The notes under the pieces: generated by a model
Told to the model about the DNA's origin: nothing
Database searches by the model: none
What the model saw: the letters and a program-made list of their open reading frames with translations, nothing else
Source: DATBRC01 sp036560485
Lineage (GTDB): Bacteria; Pseudomonadota; Gammaproteobacteria; Burkholderiales; Burkholderiaceae_D
Length of the DNA stretch: 64,000 nt
Reading direction: 5' to 3'
Assembly (NCBI GenBank): GCA_036560485.1
Contig: DATBRC010000048.1
Location: forward strand, 19,972 to 83,971
Translations under genes and position numbers: made by a program
Shown here: piece by piece, positions 8,600-17,688 of the stretch
Numbering within the stretch: position 1 is the stretch's first letter
How the letters are laid out: every line of letters begins with the position of its first letter

Positions 8600-10384
8600 T
8601 TAACTATGCAGGGATGTTGTGACCTTCAATATTTCTTCTGCAGTCGTCACGCCTTCAATAATTTTATAGGCACCGGCGATGCGTAACGGTTTCATTCCAT
8701 CGCTGATGCTTTGCTGCTTCAATTGATGAATATCGGTTTCAGCTTGAATCATTTTTGAAAAACTCTGCGATACCGTCAATAGCTCATACAAACCGGTACG
8801 TCCGCGAAATCCTGTTTGACGGCATTCCGGACAACCGACCGGCCGATATATTTTTGCGGGCTTGGAAATATCCCATCCTTCCGATAAATTACTCCATACC
8901 GTATCGAGTATCTCGCCATCCGGTTTTTTGCAATGTGTACAGAGCGTGCGCACCAAGCGTTGCGCCATGATGCCGATCAACGTGGTTTCCAGCAAGTAAT
9001 AGGGCACGCCCAATTCCAGCAAACGCATGACTGCTGATGGTGCATCGTTGGTGTGCAAGGTCGACAGTACCAGGTGGCCGGTCAATGCCGCTTGGATCGC
9101 CATCTCGGCAGTTTCCAGATCACGGATCTCACCGATCATGATGATGTCCGGATCTTGTCGCATCAAAGCGCGTATGCCGTCGGCGAACGAAAGGTCAATC
9201 CCTTGCTGCACCTGCATTTGATTAAATGATGCTTCGACCATTTCAATCGGATCTTCCACCGTACAGACATTCACTTCGGAAGTGGCAAGTGCTTTCAATG
9301 TGGTGTAAAGCGTTGTGGTCTTTCCCGATCCGGTTGGACCGGTTACCAAAATGATGCCGTGCGGGCGTTGGGTCAAACTATTCCAGCGCGCAGCATCATC
9401 TATAGGAAAGCCAAGTTCCGGCAAGGTCTTCACGATGACTTCCGGATCGAAAATTCGCATGACCAATTTTTCGCCGAAAGCAGTGGGTAACGTCGATAGT
9501 CGTAATTCGATTTCCTGGCCATCCGGCGTACGTGTCTTGATGCGGCCATCCAATGGACGACGTTTTTCAATGATATCCATGCGCCCCAATAGCTTGATGC
9601 GAGCGGTCATCGCAATCATCACTACGGCAGGAACTTGATATACCTGATGCAAGATGCCGTCGATACGGAAACGAATTACACTGAAGTCGCGTTTCGGTTC
9701 CAGATGAATGTCGGATGCGCGTTGCTCGAATGCGTATTGCCACAGCCAATCGACGATATTGATGATGTGCTGGTCATTGGCATCGACTTGCTTGTTGCTG
9801 TTGCCGAGTTCGACCAGTTGTTCGAAATTATTGCGTAATGCGAGGTCCTGTCCATTGGATTTATGGGCGCCCTTGATTGATTTGGCAAGCGTAAAAAACT
9901 GTGCGGTGTATTGCGCAATCTCGAGCGGATTGGCGATGACCAGCTTGATATTCTTGCGCGAAATCCGCGCGATCTCCATTTCCCATTCGGCGATAAATGG
10001 ATTGGCAGTCGCCACCACCAAATCGGTTTGCGTCAGTTCGATTGGCAGGATTTGGAAACGCGATGCATACGACGCTGACATCACGTCGGCAACTTTAGTG
10101 AAATCGATTTTAAGCGGATCAATTCGATAAAAAGGCAGTTTGACTTTGCCGGCCATCCATTCGGTCAGCCAGTCGAGCGTGAGCACCTTGTGCGGAGGGA
10201 ATGCCGATTTCAGTTTTGCTTGTGCGAGTGCAGTCAAAGGATGCATGCCGCCTGTCGCATTTTTCAAAATGGCTTGCGCCTGGTTGAAGTGCGCTTTGAC
10301 ATCGGCTTTTTCGACAAGTCCATCTGCCAATAGCCAGGTGAAGATTTGCTGCATGTCTAATACTTTGGGCACGGCTTTGTTCAT
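8600..10384 (-). CDS. GspE/PilB-type secretion or pilus assembly ATPase, orphan
   Basis: A hexameric cytoplasmic ATPase of the type II secretion / type IV pilus family. An N-terminal MshEN-like domain (about the first 150 residues) precedes the ATPase. Walker A (GPTGSGKTTTLY) is near residue 348, followed by an Asp box (VEDPIE), Walker B (DPDIIMIGEIRD) and a His box (GHLVLSTLHT). A four-Cys zinc knuckle (CTHC, CPEC) lies near the C-terminus. I chose the ATG at 10384 (594 residues); an in-frame TTG at 10441 would add 19 residues. No other secretion or pilus component is adjacent, so its machine must be encoded elsewhere, and GspE versus PilB cannot be decided here. Confidence 0.9.
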   Translation of the reverse strand: MNKAVPKVLDMQQIFTWLLADGLVEKADVKAHFNQAQAILKNATGGMHPLTALAQAKLKSAFPPHKVLTLDWLTEWMAGKVKLPFYRIDPLKIDFTKVADVMSASYASRFQILPIELTQTDLVVATANPFIAEWEMEIARISRKNIKLVIANPLEIAQYTAQFFTLAKSIKGAHKSNGQDLALRNNFEQLVELGNSNKQVDANDQHIINIVDWLWQYAFEQRASDIHLEPKRDFSVIRFRIDGILHQVYQVPAVVMIAMTARIKLLGRMDIIEKRRPLDGRIKTRTPDGQEIELRLSTLPTAFGEKLVMRIFDPEVIVKTLPELGFPIDDAARWNSLTQRPHGIILVTGPTGSGKTTTLYTTLKALATSEVNVCTVEDPIEMVEASFNQMQVQQGIDLSFADGIRALMRQDPDIIMIGEIRDLETAEMAIQAALTGHLVLSTLHTNDAPSAVMRLLELGVPYYLLETTLIGIMAQRLVRTLCTHCKKPDGEILDTVWSNLSEGWDISKPAKIYRPVGCPECRQTGFRGRTGLYELLTVSQSFSKMIQAETDIHQLKQQSISDGMKPLRIAGAYKIIEGVTTAEEILKVTTSLHS

Positions 10385-10597
10385 GAGCTTATAACCAGCA
10401 GTCTTGATTGGAGGGCGATGCCTGATGGTGCTATTTGGCAATGGATTTCCAAGCGTACCAGTTGTATGCCGTTTTGGTAAGTGTTAGCTGTGAATCTGTT
10501 GGTGTAGTGTGGTCTCTTTGCGCTCATTTCAAAAATGGCAAGCCTATATTAAGGAGGCTCTGAGTATGAGCCGCACAGTACTTTACTTAGAGTTTCC

Positions 10598-11413
10598 TTA
10601 GGATTTGAGGCCATTCACCCATGCTTTGGTGGGCAGCTTGGTGGCAGCGTTGATGTGTGCCGCCGTGTCATATAGCGCGGTGAAGTCAAGCGCCGGTGCA
10701 GATTTGAACGCAATGGCGACAACATTGCCCTGATGGACCTCGGGCAGGCACAACACCTGATCAAAAGCAAAGCGCATCGCTTTCAGATTTTTTGCAAAAC
10801 TGGGATGGTCGCCAAACAAGTTGACGGTCATGATGCCATCGGGTTTCAGGCAGGCTGCGCAGGCCAGATAAAACTCCGCCGTATCCAGCACCGGACCACG
10901 CGCCGTTGCATCGTACAAATCCACTTGCAGGGCGTCGATCGTTTCGACATTGGCACTATCCATCACATAGTCCAGTGCATCCATTTCAAGAACGGACAAG
11001 CGATCGTCATTGGGCGGCAGTTTGAACATGACTTCGCAGATTGCAATCACGGCAGGATTCAGTTCAATTGCAGTGACTTGTGTTTGCGGAAAATGGCGAT
11101 AGCAGAATTTTGTCAACGCGCCAGTGCCGAGTCCCAGTTGCACGATATGTTCAGGTTGATCGATGAACAGCATCCACGCCATCATCTGCTGCGCATATTC
11201 GAGCTCCAGCCAATCCGGTTTGCGCAGTCGCATCGCGCCTTGTACCCACTCGGTGCCGAAATGCAGAAAGCGCACGCCATCCTCTTCAGAAATCGTGACG
11301 GGTGCGTACTTGGGCTTGCGTGATGGCTTGAGCGCATCATCCGATTTTTTATCCTTGCCGGGACCTTGCTTTTTGTTGGCTTGCGCTTCAATGGATTTGC
11401 GTTTGATCAGCAT
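10598..11413 (-). CDS. Spermidine-synthase-like methyltransferase-fold protein
   Basis: A 271-residue Rossmann-fold protein resembling spermidine/spermine synthases. After a basic, disordered N-terminus (about 45 residues rich in Lys/Pro), the nucleotide-binding glycine motif IVQLGLGTGAL is followed by TAIELNP and LEMDALDYV, as in polyamine synthases and SAM methyltransferases. The usual N-terminal beta-hairpin domain of SpeE is reduced. This, with the basic leader, makes true spermidine synthase activity uncertain. The start is taken at ATG 11413, though the ribosome binding site is weak; a TTG lies at 11446. It is eight to forty bases downstream of the glycosylase gene on the same strand and probably co-transcribed. 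Confidence 0.75.
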   Translation of the reverse strand: MLIKRKSIEAQANKKQGPGKDKKSDDALKPSRKPKYAPVTISEEDGVRFLHFGTEWVQGAMRLRKPDWLELEYAQQMMAWMLFIDQPEHIVQLGLGTGALTKFCYRHFPQTQVTAIELNPAVIAICEVMFKLPPNDDRLSVLEMDALDYVMDSANVETIDALQVDLYDATARGPVLDTAEFYLACAACLKPDGIMTVNLFGDHPSFAKNLKAMRFAFDQVLCLPEVHQGNVVAIAFKSAPALDFTALYDTAAHINAATKLPTKAWVNGLKS

Positions 11414-11453
11414 AAAGTTAAGAGTAGTTTGGAGGACGTGAAGCAATGATGGT

Positions 11454-11957
11454 TTAACAGGCGCTAATGATACCTTGCCAAGCGGCTAATTTCTGTTCAA
11501 ACGACCATTGTGCATTAGCCGGGGATGAGGATGGCAAGATCAGTGTACGAAAGCCCGCATGTGCAAACTGCGGCTCAAATTTTCCCGATGTCTTGCCATT
11601 GAAACAAACGAGGTGAAGGTTAGGGCATTGGTGCTTCAGCATGGCAAAGTCATTTGCCTGTGCATTGCGTATCGCACTGTCAAGGCTGCCTTCGCGCGCG
11701 CAGACAGCAATCACATCCCATAGGCCGATGTGATGATCCTGTAGCGCACGAAGCCGGTCAGGATAATCCAGTTTGCGTAAATCTTCACCAAGAACTGCGG
11801 AGAGCAAAGCCCAGAATTGATTACGCGGATGCGCATAGTACTGCTGCGCCTGCAGTGATGCTTCGCCCGGAAAGCTACCCAATATCAAGATGCGGGTGTC
11901 AGCGTTTAACGATGGCGGAAGACCGGCCAATAGCGGCTGTGAAGAATTCGATGGCAT
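11454..11957 (-). CDS. DNA-deoxyinosine glycosylase (uracil-DNA glycosylase superfamily)
   Basis: A base-excision repair enzyme that probably removes hypoxanthine (deaminated adenine) from DNA. The 167-residue chain shows the superfamily layout: motif 1 ILGSFPGEASL followed by QYYAHPRNQFW near residues 35-60, a central GLWDVI, and the C-terminal motif LPSSSPAN. These forms are characteristic of the hypoxanthine-DNA glycosylase branch rather than Ung or Mug. The start is uncertain: ATG at 11957 fits the family best, with alternative Met codons at 11984 and 11993 and no strong ribosome binding site for any. The spermidine-synthase-like gene lies directly downstream. Confidence 0.85.
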   Translation of the reverse strand: MPSNSSQPLLAGLPPSLNADTRILILGSFPGEASLQAQQYYAHPRNQFWALLSAVLGEDLRKLDYPDRLRALQDHHIGLWDVIAVCAREGSLDSAIRNAQANDFAMLKHQCPNLHLVCFNGKTSGKFEPQFAHAGFRTLILPSSSPANAQWSFEQKLAAWQGIISAC

Positions 11958-12056
11958 AACGTAATGGTAATGAATGTGTTTCATCACAGGCATGCAATTA
12001 CACAAGAAACAGCGCTACACTAGACGCTCTACCTTATCTTGCTGTGAGTTTTAATC

Positions 12057-12830
12057 ATGCCAGCTTTTTTCTTGCGTCGCTTAACCGGCCGAACCAGGAC
12101 GCGGCGCGCCAATCGGCAACTCGGTGCGTTCTTGGCATTTGTTGCAGGTGCGGTCAATGCTGGCGGTTTTCTCGCTATTAAACAATATACATCGCACATG
12201 ACGGGTATCGTTTCATCTGTTGCAGATAATCTGATACTGGGCAATTTTCTTTTTGTGTTTTCCGGTTTGGGCGCATTGATTTCGTTTTTACTCGGCGCAG
12301 CGACCACCGCAATATTGATTAACTGGGCACGGCATCGCAAGATGCATAGCGAATATGCATTATCACTTGCACTGGAAGCGCTGCTGCTGCTGGTATTCGG
12401 TTTTCTTGGCGCAAATCTCAACGCATTTATGGTCGTATTTTTCCCGGCAACCGTCGTTGTGCTTTGTTACATCATGGGCTTGCAAAATGCGATCGTGACA
12501 AAAATCTCTCATGCTGAAATTCGCACGACGCATGTCACGGGACTGGTCACCGATATCGGCATTGAACTGGGTAAACTGTTCTACTGGAACAAGACCCATA
12601 CAGAAAAATCAGCAGAATTTGTGGCCGCAGATCGTGAAAGACTAGGCATTCATGCGGTATTTCTGATGATGTTTTTTGTTGGCGCTGTCATGGGAGCGCT
12701 TGGCTTCAAAGCATTTGGGTTCATCGCCATTTTGCCGATCGCCTGCGCGCTGATGTTTCTGGCTTTTTTGCCGATTTTGGACGATATACTTTTTTATTCT
12801 CATTCGATGCGTGATCAAGACGAAAGGTAA
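12057..12830 (+). CDS. DUF1275 (YoaK) family integral membrane protein
   Basis: A 257-residue inner-membrane protein with about six hydrophobic segments. The N-terminus holds the family hallmark AGAVNAGGFLAIKQYTSHMTG, and a second conserved stretch reads MGLQNAIVTK followed by RTTHVTG. A basic stretch (RRLTGRTRTRR) precedes the first segment, consistent with a cytoplasmic N-terminus. The family has no established biochemical role. It is followed after three bases by an SDR oxidoreductase gene, so the two are probably one transcript. The function is unknown. Confidence 0.88.
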   Translation: MPAFFLRRLTGRTRTRRANRQLGAFLAFVAGAVNAGGFLAIKQYTSHMTGIVSSVADNLILGNFLFVFSGLGALISFLLGAATTAILINWARHRKMHSEYALSLALEALLLLVFGFLGANLNAFMVVFFPATVVVLCYIMGLQNAIVTKISHAEIRTTHVTGLVTDIGIELGKLFYWNKTHTEKSAEFVAADRERLGIHAVFLMMFFVGAVMGALGFKAFGFIAILPIACALMFLAFLPILDDILFYSHSMRDQDER

Positions 12831-12833
12831 CCG

Positions 12834-13589
12834 ATGGCAATGAAGAACAAGACAATCCTGATTACCGGCGGCAGCCGTGGAATAGGCGCAGCTGCCGCCC
12901 GGCTTGCGGCCGCACAAGGTTATGCAGTGTGTGTCAATTATGTGCATGACAAGGCCGCTGCTGATGAGGTTGTGCGCGCAATTGAAAAAAACGGTGGGCG
13001 TGCAATTGCAGTGGCGGCCGATGTGTCGTCTGAACCGGATGTGCTGCGGTTATTTAAAACAGTTGACGAGAAGTTGGGCACGATCAACGCATTGGTCAAC
13101 AATGCCGGAATCCTGGCACAGCAGATGCGCGTCGATGAGATGGATGCCGTGCGTTTGAATCGTATCTTCACCACCAACATCACCGGAAGTTTTTTATGCG
13201 CGCGTGAAGCGGTGCGTCGCATGTCCACCAGGCACGGCGGTGCCGGTGGTGCAATTGTCAATCTCTCTTCGGCAGCAGCGCGTCTCGGCGCGCCGGGCGA
13301 ATATGTGGATTACGCCGCCTCCAAAGGCGCAATCGATACCTTGACAATTGGACTGGCGAAAGAAGTCGCAGCAGAAGGTATTCGTGTCAATGCGGTAAGG
13401 CCCGGCATCATCGACACGGAAATCCATGCCAGCGGCGGCGAGCCCGGTCGCGTAGCACGGATCAAGGATTCCATTCCGATGAAACGCGGCGGTACGGCAA
13501 TGGAAGTTGCCAATGTAATTTTGTGGTTGTTGTCGGAGGACGCGTCATATACGACCGGCGCATTGATCGATATCGCCGGTGGTAGATAA
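12834..13589 (+). CDS. SDR-family NAD(P)-dependent oxidoreductase, YgfF-like
   Basis: A classical short-chain dehydrogenase of 251 residues. It has the cofactor motif TGGSRGIG near residue 11, NNAG near 88, a serine in VNLSSAAARLG, and catalytic Tyr/Lys in YVDYAASKGA near 160. The C-terminal sequence (HASGGEPGRV, IPMKRGGTAMEVA) closely resembles E. coli YgfF, whose substrate is not established. It starts three bases after the DUF1275 gene. Assignment to the superfamily is firm; any substrate would be a guess. Confidence 0.92.
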   Translation: MAMKNKTILITGGSRGIGAAAARLAAAQGYAVCVNYVHDKAAADEVVRAIEKNGGRAIAVAADVSSEPDVLRLFKTVDEKLGTINALVNNAGILAQQMRVDEMDAVRLNRIFTTNITGSFLCAREAVRRMSTRHGGAGGAIVNLSSAAARLGAPGEYVDYAASKGAIDTLTIGLAKEVAAEGIRVNAVRPGIIDTEIHASGGEPGRVARIKDSIPMKRGGTAMEVANVILWLLSEDASYTTGALIDIAGGR

Positions 13590-13687
13590 CAGCGGGATGC
13601 CGTGACGCCAACTCGCATAGTCAATCATGGGCAACAGCATGGATTGACGCCTTCAAGGCATTCTCGCATGAGCGCGGTATTGCGCTC

Positions 13688-16513
13688 TCAGAACGCATGT
13701 CCCAGCGCCAAATAGCCCAGCGTGTTTTTTGGACCATCGAGCGCGCGAGCCACGCCGATGCGCAACTGCAAGTTCAAAATATAAAGCAATTTCAATTCGC
13801 TCAACAATTCGACTCCGGCACTACGGTCATAGTGAGTCGGCCGATGGCCAATATTCCATGTGCCGCCAATGTCGAAGAACACTGCGCCCGATAAGCGATT
13901 CAGACCCACTGCAGGGACCATGAAGTGCCGGTCCACATCGGCGATTGGTGTACGCCATTCAATGCTGCTGACCCGCGCATTGGCGCCGACCAGACCGGGC
14001 TCGTCGCCACGATAACCGCGCAATGCGATATCGCGATTGTTGAGCACCAGGCCAGGTTGCAGTTGCAATTGCGGATCGAGCGCGCCACCGAGCTGGAATG
14101 GTTCAGTGAAGCCGTGCGCGTTTGCTTCGGTGTGGCGCAGGGCCAGTACAGTGCGGCCGAGCGGTATGTAACCGCGCCAGTCGAGGCGCAACACGTTACC
14201 GTCGTAATCATTGCGGCCTTCACGCGCAAACGGACGGTATGTTTCATACAGCAGCGTTGCGCGTTGTCCGCGGTTGGGACCTTCGGCCCACCAGTTGGTG
14301 CCGCTCGTATCGTAGTCAACCAATCCGGCCAGAATGCGTGCATCCTTCGACGGCAGCGAGGTAGTGAACTGCGGGTGAACGCGATCAATCGTATCGATCG
14401 CCGCGCCGGCACCGAAAGTAATGCGCCGGTCCAACCGATGCCACGGCAAAAACGAAATCCATTGCGCACTGGTCTTGCGGTCATAGCTGGTGACATCATT
14501 GGTGTCGTTGCCGTTGACCCAGGCACGCGGTTCGAGTGTGCGTTGGAATGTCAGCAGATGCCAATCCTCGTACAGATACTGCAAGCTGCCCTGCCAATCG
14601 TGTTGCGAGGTTTCATACTGCAGCGACCCGGCATATTGATGCCAACCCAGTGCATCCGATCCAAACGTATCTGCACCGACCGCGGTCAAGCCGCGGTCAG
14701 TTGTGATCAGTGGCTCCCACGAGCGCGGCGTAATCGAGCGCCACGCATGATACGGCACAGGCTCGCTCAGATTTGCGGCGGGCGTAGTGTTTTGCGTATT
14801 GGCCGCTGCAATAGGGTGTGGGATGAATGTGGCAGGCACGCGTTGCAAGGGCGTTACTGCAGCAATGCGGTGCAGCTCATAACCTTGCGGCGCCACTACG
14901 ACCATCGCGAGCGAGCCATCCGCTTGCGTGCCGGTTTGTGCAGTCACGCGCGTGTAAGTGTGGCTCAGTTTTACCAATGTATTGCCTTCGAGACGCCATA
15001 TATTGAATACGCCATCGCGCACAGCAATGAATTCCAATCCCGCAGGACCAACACTCAAGCTGGTAATGGGCGCATCATGTGTGAGCAGCAAGCGCGGTGC
15101 CGTATCGGGATGGGTCAGATCGAATTCTTCCACGCGCCAATCTCCGCCGCGCTTGCTCACCACGTCGACATGCTGATCATCCGCTGTGACGGTCAGGTCG
15201 ATCAGGTTGATATCGACGGGCGGCTCCCACAATACGCGCTGGTTCTGGCCTTGTGCATCAAGCTGTATCAGGCGGGTTTTTCCCTCGCCTTGCTGCAAGG
15301 CGACGATGCCGTTGCCGGTTTGTGATACATGACGCAAGCGTGCGCAGTGCGTCAATTGTTTTAATGATCCATTGTCCTGCAGGCGGTACAGGTCAAATGC
15401 CAGATAGCGCCAATTGCAGAGGTCGGGCTGGACCACCAGCACTTGCCCATTGGGTCCGACGTCCAGGTCGGCGCCACTATTGACATCGGTCACCACTGTC
15501 TGCTTTCCATCCTTGCCGAACTTGACCAGATGCGGATGATTCAAGCCATTGTCGGTCACTGCAAGCAATTCGCCGTTAGGTAATGCAGCAACTGCACTGA
15601 TGTCGAATAGGATGCCGGTCAAACTCTCGCCGACGACTTCGGGCGTGCGTGTCAAAGGCTCGGCACGTTGCCTTACCTGTTCTTTCAAATCGGCGAGATA
15701 TTCATCCCACAGTACGTCCATCGTCTTGCCGGTGGCATGGCGCGGATTGGTGTGCAGGCGCGGCCACAGCGGCGCATTGCCGCTGTATTGTTGGACGAGC
15801 TTGTAAATTGCATCAGGTCCGTAGCGGCGCGCGATGAAGTCATAGAAGTAGGCGCCATACAAATATTCTTTTGAAAGCGGCAATGCACGGCCGTTGGAAT
15901 TGATTTCACGCAGCGATAGAAAACCGTTCTTGGCTTCAGCGCGCAACCACGCCTCAAACACCGGGCCATGCAAGCGTCCGCGGCCTGTTGCAGGGTCGCT
16001 CTCGTTGTAAACTGCAAGCCCCTCAACTGCCCAGACCGGTTCAAACAGGTTCGGAAACAGCAATGGATCGCGGCCGAACACATGTTGCAGGAATGCGGGA
16101 GTGGATCGCACCTTGTCGAGATGGACGGTATGCGTAAACTCATGCGTCAACAGCATATCCAGCCAGTCGCTGTTGTCGAGCAGTTCACCGTCATCGGGCG
16201 GCGCGAGAAATACAGCAATCGTGTTGAAGGGTAGCGGAGTGGAAAACCCGTTAGGCAGGTCGAACTGATTGATCAGCAGAATTTCAGTCTTGCCGCGCGG
16301 CTCCCAGTGCAATGCGTTGGTCACTTTTGGATAGGCACGCTCGGCAGCACGCGCCACGCGTTCTGCTTGTTCACGCCATGCTGCACGATAGTTGATCCGG
16401 AAGTGCGCACTGTCGGCGGTTTGCCAGTCCGGCGCCGGTTCGATGCCTTGCGAATACGCTGCAGCTGAAAACCAGAAAAACAATACAAGGGCGAGTGGGC
16501 GAATGAATGGCAT
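13688..16513 (-). CDS. Exported zinc-peptidase-like / beta-propeller / outer-membrane barrel protein
   Basis: A 941-residue exported protein. The start at 16513 follows GGGA and opens a signal peptide (MPFIRPLALVLFFWFSAAAYS); a TTG at 16567 would add an odd leader. The N-terminal third carries a gluzincin-type zinc site, HEFTH at about 124-128, with a downstream WAVEGLAVYNE that could give the third ligand as in Peptidase_MA-like domains. The middle (about 310-580) has repeated short beta-rich units resembling a TolB-like propeller. The C-terminal third (about 640-941) is rich in alternating aromatic strands and ends in Phe (LALGHAF), as outer-membrane barrels do. I infer a surface-exposed enzyme carried by its own barrel. 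Its substrate is unknown, and it has no operon partner. Confidence 0.78.
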   Translation of the reverse strand: MPFIRPLALVLFFWFSAAAYSQGIEPAPDWQTADSAHFRINYRAAWREQAERVARAAERAYPKVTNALHWEPRGKTEILLINQFDLPNGFSTPLPFNTIAVFLAPPDDGELLDNSDWLDMLLTHEFTHTVHLDKVRSTPAFLQHVFGRDPLLFPNLFEPVWAVEGLAVYNESDPATGRGRLHGPVFEAWLRAEAKNGFLSLREINSNGRALPLSKEYLYGAYFYDFIARRYGPDAIYKLVQQYSGNAPLWPRLHTNPRHATGKTMDVLWDEYLADLKEQVRQRAEPLTRTPEVVGESLTGILFDISAVAALPNGELLAVTDNGLNHPHLVKFGKDGKQTVVTDVNSGADLDVGPNGQVLVVQPDLCNWRYLAFDLYRLQDNGSLKQLTHCARLRHVSQTGNGIVALQQGEGKTRLIQLDAQGQNQRVLWEPPVDINLIDLTVTADDQHVDVVSKRGGDWRVEEFDLTHPDTAPRLLLTHDAPITSLSVGPAGLEFIAVRDGVFNIWRLEGNTLVKLSHTYTRVTAQTGTQADGSLAMVVVAPQGYELHRIAAVTPLQRVPATFIPHPIAAANTQNTTPAANLSEPVPYHAWRSITPRSWEPLITTDRGLTAVGADTFGSDALGWHQYAGSLQYETSQHDWQGSLQYLYEDWHLLTFQRTLEPRAWVNGNDTNDVTSYDRKTSAQWISFLPWHRLDRRITFGAGAAIDTIDRVHPQFTTSLPSKDARILAGLVDYDTSGTNWWAEGPNRGQRATLLYETYRPFAREGRNDYDGNVLRLDWRGYIPLGRTVLALRHTEANAHGFTEPFQLGGALDPQLQLQPGLVLNNRDIALRGYRGDEPGLVGANARVSSIEWRTPIADVDRHFMVPAVGLNRLSGAVFFDIGGTWNIGHRPTHYDRSAGVELLSELKLLYILNLQLRIGVARALDGPKNTLGYLALGHAF

Positions 16514-16776
16514 GACGATCCCGATGAGTATGACAACCAAAATTGAAAAAGGGAGAGGGTAATGCAAGCGTGCTGTTCGATGACCTGTATTACTTGTTCA
16601 TTGAGGTGTCAGTCATCATGGCTGTGCAGATTTTAGTAGGTTTTGTGATGGATGGCTATTCGGCAATGAGTCAAATTAACCACATGGATAAACCCTCATT
16701 TCATCAAAGCGAATTCTAAGCTGATCCAGGTAATCAGCAGTACGATATTGCTTGGCAGCGAAGAAGGCTAATATGA

Positions 16777-16885
16777 CTAAGAGCGCCTAACAAAATGCGT
16801 CGGGCAGCGTTGCTTCTCCTTGCCGTACTCTCGTACTGTCTGTGTCGGCGCGCCTTGCCAGATGTATTTTGTTAGGCACTCTAAG
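16777..16885. repeat. 109-base element with 22-base imperfect terminal inverted repeats
   Basis: The left arm 16777-16798 and right arm 16864-16885 match at 19 of 22 positions as inverted repeats (core GCCTAACAAAAT). The 65 bases between contain CCTTGCC twice and a GTAC-tctc-GTAC hairpin, and hold no ORF. It sits in the 441-base gap between the exported peptidase gene and the MarR gene, otherwise featureless to my eye. Layout and size resemble a small non-autonomous mobile or REP-like element. A related but diverged structure lies at 40750-40859. Confidence 0.6.
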
Positions 16886-16954
16886 GTAATCATTGGATGG
16901 AAAATTAATTTTTTTGTTCATTTGCCAGATCACGATCGACTCAGCCTGCAGGCA

Positions 16955-17407
16955 TCATTCCTTCAGCACATCATCAATAGCTTCCATCAAATTGTGGCGA
17001 ACTTTCTCCAGCAATTCGATTAGTGTGCGGCGTTCGCTTGCAGTAAGACCAGTCAACGCTTCATCCGCCACGTTGCGTCCGACCCCTTGCGCTTCGCTCA
17101 ACGTATTCCTTGCCTTGTCGGTCATCGCCAGCCGCCGCACACGCCGATCGTTTGGATCCGTTGCACGCACAATCCATCCACCTGCTTGCATCCGATCCAG
17201 CAGACGCGCGCCGGCGATCGGCGTCACGCCTAGCAAGTCGGCCAGTTGCGCTTGATGAATGTTGGGATTACGGTCAAGATAAGCCAGCACGCTGCATTGT
17301 GCACGCGACAGGTTAATCATCGATTTGGCGCGTTGATCGAAACGCTTGCCGACCAGACGACCGGCATCCGAGATCAGGAAACTGAACGAAGGTTTGTTTT
17401 TTGCCAT
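16955..17407 (-). CDS. MarR-family transcriptional regulator
   Basis: A 150-residue winged-helix regulator. The N-terminal dimerisation helix precedes the DNA-binding region, with a recognition segment (LADLLGVTPIAGARLLDRM) at about 57-75 and the wing motif DPNDRRVRRL at about 84-93, which is diagnostic of MarR proteins. It is divergent from the DHA2 efflux transporter at 17715. In this arrangement MarR proteins usually repress the pump and themselves and respond to a pump substrate. Inverted repeats in the shared intergenic region (17586-17608 and 17660-17688) are candidate operators. The ligand is unknown. Confidence 0.92.
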   Translation of the reverse strand: MAKNKPSFSFLISDAGRLVGKRFDQRAKSMINLSRAQCSVLAYLDRNPNIHQAQLADLLGVTPIAGARLLDRMQAGGWIVRATDPNDRRVRRLAMTDKARNTLSEAQGVGRNVADEALTGLTASERRTLIELLEKVRHNLMEAIDDVLKE

Positions 17408-17453
17408 GGATCATTATCTTTCCGTTATTCGCGCCAGTGAATTGCGGCTGTTC

Positions 17454-17570
17454 TCACCCTCTCCTCATGAGAGAGAGGTGTGGGTAAGGCAGGGATTTCG
17501 AATGGTATACCATCCGCCTGCCGAACAACACCCGCTTGCAAGCGGGTGCGCGCACTGCAAGTGAGGGGCG
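17454..17570. repeat. Cluster of nested palindromes, REP-like
   Basis: This stretch of the MarR-transporter gap contains a perfect 12-base palindrome (ATGGTATACCAT, 17502-17513) nested inside GGCAGG...CCTGCC (17488-17522). A perfect 20-base palindrome (CACCCGCTTG and its complement) is at 17529-17548. The block is bordered by CTCACCCTCTCC on the left and GTGAGGGGCG on the right, the style of REP sequences common in Burkholderiales. It encodes nothing convincing. Confidence 0.5.
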
Positions 17571-17585
17571 TTCTTACTTTTATTT

Positions 17586-17608
17586 CTTATGAAATGCTCA
17601 TTCGTAAG
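17586..17608. promoter_or_regulatory. Candidate MarR operator (MarR-proximal)
   Basis: Inverted repeat CTTATGAA - 7 bases - TTCGTAAG, matching at 7 of 8 positions. It lies in the divergent MarR / efflux-pump intergenic region and shares the TAAG/CTTA half-site style with the site at 17660-17688. Assignment is by position and symmetry only. Confidence 0.45.
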
Positions 17609-17643
17609 AATACACACCTTCTGCTGATTTGGTAATGTCTTGC

Positions 17644-17688
17644 TATAATACGAAAATTAGTAAGCATGATTATGATTAATCAGCTTAC
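17644..17688 (+). promoter_or_regulatory. -10 box and candidate MarR operator for the efflux pump
   Basis: A TATAAT hexamer at 17644-17649 is followed at 17660-17688 by an inverted repeat, GTAAGC...GCTTAC, whose arms extend to TGATTA/TAATCA with one extra base in the left arm. A repressor bound here would cover the start of transcription, the usual geometry for MarR control of a divergent transporter. No clear -35 box is seen. Confidence 0.5.

Noticed and set aside
13925..15325. 466-codon open frame on the plus strand
   Set aside because: It is entirely antisense to the exported peptidase/barrel gene, which has a signal peptide, HEFTH and a barrel end. The antisense frame shows no family motif or ribosome binding site.
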